Origin: Clostridiales bacterium
Lineage (GTDB): Bacteria > Bacillota > Clostridia > Lachnospirales > Lachnospiraceae
DNA: 6,054 nucleotides
Direction: 5' to 3'
Assembly: GCA_015655565.1 (NCBI GenBank)
Contig: JAATEU010000045.1
Span: forward strand, 1-6,054
Part shown: positions 1 to 5,159 of the stretch, piece by piece
Numbering within the stretch: position 1 is the stretch's first letter
Layout of the letters: every line of letters starts with the position of its first letter
Position numbers and translations under genes: made by a program
Notes under the pieces: model-generated
What the model was told of the DNA's origin: nothing
What the model saw: only the letters and a program-made list of their open reading frames with translations
Databases searched by the model: none

Positions 1-1
1 C

Positions 2-37
2 ATGATGATAAAAACGTAATATTAGTATGAGATAGAT
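2..37 (+). other. Upstream in-frame extension of fliW interrupted by two stop codons
   Basis: Read in the fliW frame from the ATG at 2, the twelve codons before the ATG at 38 give MMIKT-stop-Y-stop-YEID. FliW proteins usually begin with a pattern like M-x-I-x-T-[K/R]-x-[F/Y/H]-G-[E/Q]-[I/V]-[E/D], about 20 residues before the conserved I-I-x-F. This stretch matches that pattern at the same spacing with no gap, except for TAA (17-19) and TAG (23-25) at pattern positions 6 and 8 and Tyr at the usual Gly. It therefore looks like the ancestral FliW start, now untranslatable in standard code. In another frame positions 1-30 read HDDKNVILV then TGA, which could be the tail of an upstream gene, but this is too short to support. 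Confidence 0.5.
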
Positions 38-460
38 ATGGATGAAAAGAAAATTATAACCTTTGAACATGGTTTAATGGGGTTTGAAGATTGTAAAAAC
101 TATACCATTATTTATGACAGCGAAAGACCAAAGGCAATATGCTGGCTGCAAAGTATTGAAGAACCTGCCCTGGCTTTTCCGGTTACCAATCCGGAGCATA
201 TATATAAAGATTATAAACCAATCGTTGATGATGAAATTTTACAAACCATTGGTGAGCTGAAGGATGAAAATCTTGTTATACTATTAACAGTTACGGTGCC
301 AAGTGATATAAAAAAAGTGTCGGCTAATTTAAAGGCGCCTTTAGTCATAAATTCTGATACAAAAAAGGCAATTCAAATTATTGCGGAAAATCCGGAATAT
401 CAAATCAAGCACAATATATATGAAGCAGTCCAAACAATGAAGAAAGCGAAGGGGGAATAA
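38..460 (+). CDS. fliW: Flagellar assembly factor FliW, apparently short at the N-terminus
   Basis: FliW is a cytoplasmic beta-barrel protein that binds either flagellin or CsrA. When flagellin is secreted, freed FliW binds CsrA and relieves repression of flagellin translation. The 140-residue product carries family hallmarks: IITFEHGLMGFED near the start, the WLQS..EPALAFPV segment (about residues 36-49), TVTVPSDIKKVSANLKAPLVIN (about 84-105, the usual T-x-N-L-x-x-P-x-x-I-N signature) and a YQIKH motif near the C-terminus. Most homologues have roughly a dozen more N-terminal residues, and the codons for them precede this ATG but contain two stops. ATG 38 is therefore the first usable in-frame start. 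Its Shine-Dalgarno is weak (GAG at 29-31). The stop at 458-460 lies one base before csrA, so the two are translationally coupled. Identity is secure; the start and full function are less so. Confidence 0.93.
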   Translation: MDEKKIITFEHGLMGFEDCKNYTIIYDSERPKAICWLQSIEEPALAFPVTNPEHIYKDYKPIVDDEILQTIGELKDENLVILLTVTVPSDIKKVSANLKAPLVINSDTKKAIQIIAENPEYQIKHNIYEAVQTMKKAKGE

Positions 461-461
461 T

Positions 462-683
462 ATGCTGGCCCTGACAAGAAAGCTGAGTGAATCTATTATT
501 ATTGATAATAACATAGAAGTTACTATAATAGAGATTAAGGATAATCAGGTTAAAATAGGGATTAGTGCCCCAAAGTCGGTATCTATTTACAGAAAAGAGC
601 TGTACCTTCAGATTCAGGAAGCAAATAAAGAATCTGCCGGCAGCGAGATTTCAGCTGTAGACATAAAAAAATTATTTGAATAG
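462..683 (+). CDS. csrA: Carbon storage regulator CsrA, translational repressor
   Basis: CsrA is a small dimeric RNA-binding protein that recognises GGA in hairpin loops and blocks ribosome binding. The 73-residue product starts MLALTRKLSESI, giving the Leu4 and Arg6 typical of the RNA-binding strand. It continues through the VKIGISAPKSVSIYRKELY core, where Arg44 aligns with the essential RNA-contact arginine. About 17-20 residues follow the core. Such a C-terminal extension is typical of CsrA in FliW-containing bacteria and forms part of the FliW interface. The usual Gly of the GESI segment is Ser here, a position known to vary. A strong purine tract (AAGGGGG, 449-455) inside the end of fliW serves as ribosome binding site. 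Adjacency to fliW and the GGA hairpins at flaG and hag indicate a flagellar role. Confidence 0.96.
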   Translation: MLALTRKLSESIIIDNNIEVTIIEIKDNQVKIGISAPKSVSIYRKELYLQIQEANKESAGSEISAVDIKKLFE

Positions 684-747
684 GAAGGTATAATCCATTG
701 AAATAAATGATAATCAGTGTAAAGGCGGAAAGTGTAATCCAATTTAT

Positions 748-763
748 ATCACACGGAGGTGAT
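748..763 (+). promoter_or_regulatory. CsrA-like GGA hairpin enclosing the flaG Shine-Dalgarno
   Basis: ATCAC (748-752) pairs perfectly with GTGAT (759-763), leaving the hexaloop ACGGAG with GGA at 755-757. This is the classic CsrA target shape: a short stem with GGA exposed in a hexaloop. The ACACGGAGGT core resembles the RUACARGGAUGU consensus derived for CsrA ligands. The loop and 3' arm contain the GGAGGTGAT ribosome binding site of flaG, so the stem alone could reduce ribosome access, and bound CsrA would block it. The pairing is seen in the sequence; CsrA binding is inferred. Confidence 0.55.
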
Positions 764-768
764 TAAGA

Positions 769-1131
769 ATGGCTTTAGAACCAATTGCAAAGACTGTTTC
801 TTATCATAGTGAGGCGGCAAATCCCGCTAAGACAAGAACGGCAGAAATTCTCAAGGACGAGGAACAAAGTGTTGATAATACGGAACAGCCCCAACCGGGT
901 AATCCGGATAAGCTTCAGATTACGGATGCGATAGCAAAGGCAAATGAACTGATGAAGCAGAAGAGGACAAGATGCGAATTTTCCTATTCTGAAGAAATAA
1001 ACAGAGTGATGATTAAAGTTTATAATAGGGATTCGGAGGAAGTCATTAGAGAAATCCCGCCGGAAGATACAATTAAAATAATTGAAAATATATGGGAAAT
1101 TGCCGGATTAATAGTGGATAAACGAATATAA
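769..1131 (+). CDS. flaG: FlaG family flagellar protein
   Basis: The 120-residue product has a variable, probably disordered N-terminal half (residues 1-45, rich in Glu, Asn, Pro and Gln) and a conserved FlaG domain from about residue 65 to the end. The conserved part contains F-S-Y-x-E-E-I-N-R-V-M-I-K-V, then R-D-x-x-E-E-V-I-R-E-I-P-P-E and a final helix ending WEIAGLIVDKRI, which is diagnostic for the family. FlaG lies next to fliD in many bacteria and in some affects filament length, but its biochemical action is not established. The ribosome binding site GGAGGTGAT (755-763) is close to a perfect anti-Shine-Dalgarno match and is enclosed in a potential CsrA hairpin. Only 13 bases separate its stop from fliD, and the fliD ribosome binding site starts within that stop codon, implying coupled expression. 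Confidence 0.93.
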   Translation: MALEPIAKTVSYHSEAANPAKTRTAEILKDEEQSVDNTEQPQPGNPDKLQITDAIAKANELMKQKRTRCEFSYSEEINRVMIKVYNRDSEEVIREIPPEDTIKIIENIWEIAGLIVDKRI

Positions 1132-1144
1132 GGAGGTAAGGGAT

Positions 1145-2656
1145 ATGTCATCAACAATTAGAATGACAGGTTTGGTATCCGGGTTAGATACAGAATCTAT
1201 TATTGAGGCCTTAATGGATGCCCAGGACACAAAACTGCAGAAACTAAAGGATAAAGAGACCCTTCTTACCTGGAAACAGGAAGCCTGGGAAGAGTTAAAC
1301 ACACAATTATATGATCTTTATACGGGAGCACTTTCTAAAATAAAACTCCAAAGCTCCTACCTGACTAAGACGGCCACCGCTTCGGATGATGCGGTTACCG
1401 TAACGGCCGGGAATAATGCAACAGCCGGCACCAACAAGATAACGGTTTCGTCATTGGCTGCGGCACAGTATGTAACAAGCGGTGAGATAACAGCAACGGA
1501 TTCTTCTGCAACGGTTTCTTCGTCAACGACACTGGCCGAATTAGGCATGACCAGTACGGGTTCCACCATTACCATCACAAACGGGGGTGAAGAGGTGGCA
1601 CTTGATGTTGATTCTACAACGACGATTGCAGATTTTGTAGATGCTTGTAAGGAAGCCGGCCTTTCCGCCAGCTTTGATGAAACACTGGGACGTATCTTTA
1701 TCGGTTCCACCTCCACAGGAACGGCTCAAAGTTATACTATCACCTCTGATAATGCGGATGCATTATCCTGCATAGGATTAAGTGATGTGGACGGTACAGC
1801 CGCAGCAGAGTCGGATACGGATACGGGCATGACTGTAACAGCGGCGGCAGATGCGGTATTTACATTGAATGGGGCAACACTAACCAGTTCCTCCAACACA
1901 ATTACCGTTAATAATCTCACCATAACCCTTAACGATACCACAACAACGGCAGTCAACGTAACGGTTGCAAGCAACTCACAGGATATCTATAATATGGTTA
2001 AGGACTTTTTCTCCGAATACAATACCATTCTGGCGAATATGAATGAACTGTATTATGCCGATTCGGCAGATGATTATGATCCGCTGACGGACGAAGAAAA
2101 AGAGGCAATGACCGATTACCAGATTGAAAAGTGGGAGGACACGATTAAAGATTCCATCCTCCGGAGGGATAGTACCCTGGGGAGTCTGCTAACCGCCATG
2201 AAATCAGCTATGTCCAGCACGGTTAAGGTAGATGGGAAAACTTATTCTCTGGCTACTTTCGGCATCTCGACTTCAAGCGATTATACCGAAAAAGGATTAC
2301 TCCATATTTACGGTGATTCAGACGATTCCACTTATTCCGACGAAACAGACAAGCTTTTAGCAGCCATAGAAGAAGATCCGGAAGCTACAATGGAAGCCCT
2401 GACCGGGATTTTTACCAATCTGTATAAAACAATGACTAATAAAATGGCCGGGACTACCCTTAGCAGTGCCTTAACCTTCTATAATGATAAATCCATTGCT
2501 TCCACACTGGATGATTATGAGGATGACATAGAAGAATTCGAGGATAAAATGGAAGATATGGAGACGGCTTACTATGAAAAATTTGCAGCCATGGAAACTG
2601 CCCTGGCAAAGATGCAAGCTCAAAGCTCCGCGCTGTCAGCCTTATTAGGAAGCTGA
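1145..2656 (+). CDS. fliD: Flagellar filament cap protein FliD (hook-associated protein 2)
   Basis: FliD oligomerises at the distal filament tip and folds arriving flagellin subunits into place. The 503-residue product has the canonical N-terminal D0/D1 region (IRMTGLVSGLDTESIIEALM, then a coiled-coil segment with WKQEAWEELN at about 44-53 and YLTKTATASDD at about 72-82). A Ser/Thr-rich variable central region follows (about 95-285). The C-terminal region resumes with a FliD_C-type sequence and ends in a long acidic coiled coil (about 455-503) finishing ALAKMQAQSSALSALLGS, typical of FliD. Length is normal for the family. Two cysteines occur in the central region (DACKEAG and LSCIGL), somewhat unusual for an external filament component. 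The start is supported by AAGGAGGT at 1130-1137, which overlaps the flaG stop. Identity is secure. Confidence 0.97.
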   Translation: MSSTIRMTGLVSGLDTESIIEALMDAQDTKLQKLKDKETLLTWKQEAWEELNTQLYDLYTGALSKIKLQSSYLTKTATASDDAVTVTAGNNATAGTNKITVSSLAAAQYVTSGEITATDSSATVSSSTTLAELGMTSTGSTITITNGGEEVALDVDSTTTIADFVDACKEAGLSASFDETLGRIFIGSTSTGTAQSYTITSDNADALSCIGLSDVDGTAAAESDTDTGMTVTAAADAVFTLNGATLTSSSNTITVNNLTITLNDTTTTAVNVTVASNSQDIYNMVKDFFSEYNTILANMNELYYADSADDYDPLTDEEKEAMTDYQIEKWEDTIKDSILRRDSTLGSLLTAMKSAMSSTVKVDGKTYSLATFGISTSSDYTEKGLLHIYGDSDDSTYSDETDKLLAAIEEDPEATMEALTGIFTNLYKTMTNKMAGTTLSSALTFYNDKSIASTLDDYEDDIEEFEDKMEDMETAYYEKFAAMETALAKMQAQSSALSALLGS

Positions 2657-2693
2657 CGGTTTAAGTGATAATAATTCAAATGGAGGACACGCA

Positions 2694-3071
2694 ATGAATT
2701 TCAATGCAGCTATGGCATATAAAGGAAATATGATACAGACTGCTTCTAAAGCGGAATTAACTTTGATGCTATATGACGGCGCAATTAAGTTTTGTAATAT
2801 AGCGATTCTTGCACTTGAAAAAGGTGACCTTGAAAAGTGCAATCTGAATATTATAAAGGTAGAAAAGATAATAGTGGAATTTCGTGCAACCCTGGATGAC
2901 AGATACCCTGTTGCAAAAGATTTTGATTTGGTTTATGATTATATCTATAGAAGATTAATTGAAGCCAATGTAAAAAAAGATAAAACCATTCTCGAAGAGG
3001 TATTGGTCCATCTCAGGGGAATGAGGGATACCTGGAAAGAAGTTATGCGTCTGAATAAACAAGGCATATAA
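2694..3071 (+). CDS. fliS: Flagellin export chaperone FliS
   Basis: FliS is a small helical cytoplasmic chaperone that wraps the C-terminal D0 segment of flagellin, prevents premature polymerisation and delivers it to the export gate. The 125-residue product has the family signature: AMAYKGNMIQTASKAELTLMLYDGAIKF at about residues 6-33 (the I/V-x-T-A-x-x-x-x-L-x-x-M-L-Y-D-G-A-I core). It also has a central helix followed by the Y-I-Y-R-R-L-I-x-A-N segment (about 82-91) and a terminal helix with RGMRDTWKEVM. Length is typical. The start is set by GGAGG at 2682-2686, seven bases upstream. It lies 37 bases after fliD, the usual fliD-fliS order, and probably shares that transcript. Confidence 0.96.
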   Translation: MNFNAAMAYKGNMIQTASKAELTLMLYDGAIKFCNIAILALEKGDLEKCNLNIIKVEKIIVEFRATLDDRYPVAKDFDLVYDYIYRRLIEANVKKDKTILEEVLVHLRGMRDTWKEVMRLNKQGI

Positions 3072-3094
3072 ATTCTTCCGGAAAGGAAATAAAC

Positions 3095-3577
3095 ATGACT
3101 GACAATAAAACCTATCTGCAAACTTTAATTCATTCATTAGAAAAAAAAGCTGTTGTTCTGGAACAATTAATTAATATAACCAAAGTTCAGGAAAGCATGA
3201 TGAAGGACGATAATTTTGATTCGGATAAATTTAACAGGACTTTAGAAAAAAAAGGCAGGCTTATTAGCCAAATCACTCAACTGGATATAGGTTTTGAAAG
3301 TGTTTATAACCGGATAAAGGATTTGCTGCAGGGTGATAAGGACAGCTATAAGGCGGAGATAAGAAAGCTTCAGGAGTTAATCGGCATACTGACGGATAAA
3401 AGCGTAAAGCTTCAGGCTATGGAGCAGCAGAATAAGTCTAAGGTTGAATTTTATATATCAAACAGAAAAAAGAAGATAAAAGATCAAAAGATGAGTCTTC
3501 GTGTGGCAAAAATTTATTCCGGCAATATGCCGGACCGGTATCAGGAAAAATCCTGTTTTCTTGACAGAAAAAAATAA
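3095..3577 (+). CDS. Probable FliT/FlgN-like flagellar export chaperone
   Basis: The 160-residue product is almost entirely charged and helix-forming, with two or three coiled-coil segments. These start YLQTLIHSLEKKAVVLEQL (residues 7-25), then a conserved-looking EKKGRLISQITQLDIGFESVY block (about 51-71) and a helix with KLQAMEQQNKSKVEFYI (about 103-119). The 'EKG..I..I..LD.GFE..Y' block is typical of clostridial proteins annotated as FlgN- or FliT-like. These hold hook-associated proteins or FliD before export. The position directly after fliS matches fliT in many bacteria. The C-terminus is basic and ends KSCFLDRKK, with a cysteine. The ribosome binding site is AAAGGA (3082-3087). There is no signal peptide or membrane segment. 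The general chaperone role is likely; the choice between FlgN and FliT cannot be made from sequence alone. Confidence 0.7.
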   Translation: MTDNKTYLQTLIHSLEKKAVVLEQLINITKVQESMMKDDNFDSDKFNRTLEKKGRLISQITQLDIGFESVYNRIKDLLQGDKDSYKAEIRKLQELIGILTDKSVKLQAMEQQNKSKVEFYISNRKKKIKDQKMSLRVAKIYSGNMPDRYQEKSCFLDRKK

Positions 3578-3593
3578 AAATTTTATTTAGATA

Positions 3594-3620
3594 TAAAGTA
3601 TTAAAAATTTTAACCGATAT
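3594..3620 (+). promoter_or_regulatory. Sigma-28 (SigD/FliA) promoter of hag
   Basis: TAAA at 3594-3597, a 15-base spacer (3598-3612) and ACCGATAT at 3613-3620 match the sigma-28 consensus TAAA-N15-GCCGATAA at exact spacing, with an A for the first G and a final T for A. Transcription should begin about 6-8 bases downstream, near 3626-3628, giving a leader of about 125 bases before the flagellin start codon. Late-class control by sigma-28 is the rule for flagellin genes. Confidence 0.88.
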
Positions 3621-3625
3621 ATATG

Positions 3626-3646
3626 TTAAGTAAGTTAATTACTTAA
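3626..3646 (+). promoter_or_regulatory. Hairpin at the predicted 5' end of hag mRNA
   Basis: TTAAGTAA (3626-3633) is the exact reverse complement of TTACTTAA (3639-3646), with a five-base loop GTTAA. The predicted sigma-28 start falls at the first base or two of the left arm, so the RNA would begin with this stem. Stem-loops at the extreme 5' end are known to protect some mRNAs from decay. The stem is AT-rich and weak, so this role is inference. A DNA-level operator is also possible. Confidence 0.4.
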
Positions 3647-3657
3647 AGGTTAATATG

Positions 3658-3684
3658 TTTCATAGGTACGTACGGCTTATGAAA
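3658..3684 (+). promoter_or_regulatory. Second hairpin in the hag leader
   Basis: TTTCATA (3658-3664) pairs with TATGAAA (3678-3684). The stem can be extended inward by a G-U pair (3665/3677) and a G-C pair (3666/3676). The loop region contains GTACGTAC (3666-3673), an 8-base self-complementary sequence. It lies between the start-proximal hairpin and the CsrA-like hairpin. I do not recognise it as a known riboswitch. Function is unknown. Confidence 0.4.
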
Positions 3685-3711
3685 GATTGAGACACAATAT
3701 AAAATAATATG

Positions 3712-3727
3712 GTGGCATGGATGCCAC
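3712..3727 (+). promoter_or_regulatory. CsrA binding site 1: GGA hexaloop hairpin in the hag leader
   Basis: GTGGC (3712-3716) pairs with GCCAC (3723-3727) around the loop ATGGAT, presenting GGA at 3719-3721. The CATGGATG core resembles the CsrA consensus ACARGGAUGU. In Bacillus subtilis hag, a hairpin site upstream and a second site on the Shine-Dalgarno bind CsrA together; the same two-site layout is seen here, with the two GGA triplets 20 bases apart. Binding is inferred from shape, motif and the presence of fliW-csrA in the same cluster. Confidence 0.75.
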
Positions 3728-3733
3728 TGCAAA

Positions 3734-3747
3734 TTCAAGGAGGAATT
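3734..3747 (+). promoter_or_regulatory. hag ribosome binding site overlapping CsrA binding site 2
   Basis: TTCAAGGAGGAATT contains the strong Shine-Dalgarno AAGGAGG (3737-3743), eight bases before the ATG at 3752, and fixes that start. CAAGGAGG also matches the CsrA core ACARGGA-like motif, as at the B. subtilis hag Shine-Dalgarno. CsrA bound here would exclude the ribosome. Confidence 0.75.
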
Positions 3748-3751
3748 AAAC

Positions 3752-4570
3752 ATGGTAGTACAACACAATATGTCAGCAGCCAATACCAACAGACAGTTGG
3801 GGATCACATCTACAAACCTTTCCACTTCTACAGAAAAATTATCATCCGGCTACAGAATTAACCGTGCCAGTGATGATGCGGCAGGTCTTTCCATTTCAGA
3901 AAAGATGAGAGGCCAGATAAGAGGGCTTGAACAAGCTTCCACTAATTCCCAGGATGCTGTTTCTTTGGCTCAGACTGCAGAAGGTGCATTGAATGAGACC
4001 CAGTCAATTCTTCAAAGAATGAGGGAATTAACGATTCAGGCAGCAAACGATACCAACGTATCCACAGACCGTACGGCGATTAAAGAAGAAATCCTGGCTC
4101 TTCAAAGTGAAATCACACGTATTGCTACTGAAACTGAATTCAATACCCAGAGTCTGCTGGACGGTACTTTCGAAGATAAGAGTTTCCAGGTTGGTGCCAA
4201 CAACGGACAAAGCATTTCTCTTTCCATTAGTACTATGACGGCAAGCGCTTTAGGAGTAGCTAATATTGCTTCACAGGTTTCATCTTATGCTACGGCAACA
4301 GCGGCTCTTGATACGATTGATTCGGCTCTTGAAAGAGTTTCAAAAGAAAGATCAAAGCTTGGTGCTTTGCAGAACAGACTTGAACATACAATCGCTAATG
4401 CGGATAACGCTGCTGAGAACCTTACTTCAGCCGAATCACGTATCCGTGATGTTGATATGGCTGATGAAATGGTTACTTATTCGAAGTATAGTATTCTTCA
4501 ATCATCGGCGCAGTCAATGCTGGCTCAGGCTAACCAATCAACTCAAGGTGTGTTGACATTATTGCAATAG
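3752..4570 (+). CDS. hag: Flagellin (filament subunit), short form
   Basis: This is the major filament protein, exported unfolded and polymerised under the FliD cap. The 272-residue product has the flagellin N-terminal D0/D1 region (MVVQHNMSAANTNRQLGI, then KLSSGYRINRASDDAAGLSISEKM at about 29-52) and LQRMRELTIQ at 87-96. The C-terminal D1/D0 region runs from about residue 183, with SKLGALQNRLEHTIAN (201-216), SRIRDVDMADEM (229-240) and the end AQANQSTQGVLTLLQ. Only about 15-20 residues (near 165-183) lie between the conserved halves, so the outer D2/D3 domains are essentially absent. There are no cysteines. LQRMRELTIQ closely matches the D1 segment recognised by TLR5 in enteric flagellins. 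The C-terminal helix is the region bound by FliS and FliW. Transcription is from a sigma-28 promoter and translation is probably repressed by CsrA. The downstream maf-type gene suggests glycosylation. Confidence 0.98.
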   Translation: MVVQHNMSAANTNRQLGITSTNLSTSTEKLSSGYRINRASDDAAGLSISEKMRGQIRGLEQASTNSQDAVSLAQTAEGALNETQSILQRMRELTIQAANDTNVSTDRTAIKEEILALQSEITRIATETEFNTQSLLDGTFEDKSFQVGANNGQSISLSISTMTASALGVANIASQVSSYATATAALDTIDSALERVSKERSKLGALQNRLEHTIANADNAAENLTSAESRIRDVDMADEMVTYSKYSILQSSAQSMLAQANQSTQGVLTLLQ

Positions 4571-4585
4571 TGTTTAATAATGAAG

Positions 4586-4615
4586 TAGGGCTGACCATAG
4601 GTCAGCTCTATTTTT
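4586..4615 (+). terminator. Intrinsic terminator of hag
   Basis: An 11-base-pair stem (4586-4596 with 4600-4610, one G-U pair) closes the loop ATA and is followed directly by TTTTT (4611-4615). This is a strong Rho-independent terminator 15 bases after the flagellin stop. It should isolate hag as a one-gene, highly expressed unit, with any expression of the next gene by readthrough or its own weak promoter. The T-tract can also pair with the downstream A-rich run (TTTTTCTG 4611-4618 with CAGAAAAA 4623-4630). Confidence 0.92.
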
Positions 4616-4661
4616 CTGATAACAGAAAAAATTTAAAATTAATATTACAGGGAGAAAATAC

Positions 4662-4973
4662 ATGGAAGATCTGAAGCTGAAATTATCGGATATAATTGTG
4701 CAGATTGAAGGGGTAACAGTTTGTCTGTACCAGCAGGAGGTAAAAAAAGGATATGCAAAGTTTAATCCGGTTATTGCCAGTATTGCGCAGGCAATCGATC
4801 AATTATATCAATATAAAAAGGAAAATCCTGAAATTGATATAGAAGAAAACCGGCTGTTGGAAAAAATGACGGAGGCATTAAGGGCAATGGAGGCAGGGGA
4901 TACCGTTTTGCTTGCGGATATACTTCAATATGAACTAGCGGATTATCTGAAGGAAATAATAAGCAGCTTATAG
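4662..4973 (+). CDS. Small helical protein of unknown function between hag and maf
   Basis: The 103-residue product is acidic and predicted almost wholly helical, without a signal peptide or membrane segment. It starts MEDLKLKLSDIIVQIEGVTV and has a central aromatic segment (DQLYQYKKENPEID, about 46-59). It ends with MEAGDTVLLADILQYELADYLKEI (about 76-99), a pattern I associate with small uncharacterised proteins near flagellin-modification genes in Clostridia. I cannot name a family. The size and helicity would suit a cytoplasmic adaptor or chaperone, but that is a guess from context. The start is supported by AGGGAG (4649-4654), eight bases upstream; that site lies in ACAGGGAG, a loose CsrA-like motif without an obvious hairpin. 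No convincing promoter is visible between the hag terminator and this gene. It is likely a real gene given its composition, ribosome binding site and strand. Confidence 0.8.
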   Translation: MEDLKLKLSDIIVQIEGVTVCLYQQEVKKGYAKFNPVIASIAQAIDQLYQYKKENPEIDIEENRLLEKMTEALRAMEAGDTVLLADILQYELADYLKEIISSL

Positions 4974-4986
4974 ATAGCCCTACAGA

Positions 4987-5085
4987 TCCTGCAATTACAT
5001 TAGACCGGTATTAGGCTCTTTATATCCATGGAGATAGGAGAGATATGACATAGGAGAATATTTCCGGTATAATGTAATTGTAGGA
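4987..5085. repeat. Imperfect 22-bp inverted repeat flanking 55 bp in the intergenic region
   Basis: Positions 4987-5008 pair with 5064-5085 in 21 of 22 positions, counting one G-U pair (4991/5081), with a single G-A mismatch (5003/5069). The arms carry CAATTACATTA and its complement TAATGTAATTG, then ACCGG and CCGGT. The enclosed 55 bases are purine-rich and contain three GGAG motifs. The structure could act as a large RNA hairpin on readthrough from the upstream gene, or be the remnant of a small inverted-repeat element. No clear target-site duplication flanks it. The right arm overlaps a predicted -10 promoter element. Confidence 0.65.
5045..5073 (+). promoter_or_regulatory. Probable sigma-A promoter for the maf-type gene
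   Basis: ATGACA (5045-5050) matches five of six bases of the -35 consensus TTGACA. A 17-base spacer leads to a perfect TATAAT (5068-5073). Transcription should begin near 5080, giving a leader of about 80 bases. No sigma-28 match is seen here, so the maf-type gene may be under housekeeping control, separate from hag. The -10 lies within the right arm of the inverted repeat. Confidence 0.7.
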
Positions 5086-5159
5086 GTTTATGTTTTATTA
5101 TTAGAGACTTTTTGATGTTTATAAAACTTACATAAATCCGGGAATAATTGGAGGACGAC

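Noticed and set aside
1..30. 3' end of an upstream gene ending HDDKNVILV-TGA
   Set aside because: Only nine codons are visible with no recognisable family signature, so it cannot be called.
689..694. TATAAT between csrA and flaG as a promoter -10
   Set aside because: No -35 or extended -10 at suitable spacing; the region 17 bases upstream is an A run. Chance occurrence in AT-rich DNA is likely.
1357..1974. Several open frames on the - strand within fliD
   Set aside because: They mirror the Ser/Thr/Ala-rich codons of the FliD central region, have no ribosome binding site and show low-complexity products; fliD itself is unmistakable.
3572..3588. AT-only palindrome at the end of the FliT/FlgN-like gene as a terminator
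   Set aside because: Arms contain no G or C, the central loop is one base, and it overlaps the stop codon; too unstable to call a terminator.
3561..3597. TTGACA at 3561 as a sigma-A promoter for hag
   Set aside because: The hexamer at 17 bases (TATTTA) is poor and the better TATAAA at 3592 is 25 bases away; the sigma-28 match nearby is far better.
4266..4556. 96-codon + strand frame inside hag
   Set aside because: It is an out-of-frame shadow of the conserved flagellin C-terminal region with an implausible Leu/Arg-rich composition.
4611..4630. TTTTTCTG/CAGAAAAA hairpin as a separate terminator or regulatory element
   Set aside because: It is mostly the T-tract of the hag terminator pairing with the A-rich leader of the next gene; no independent evidence of function.
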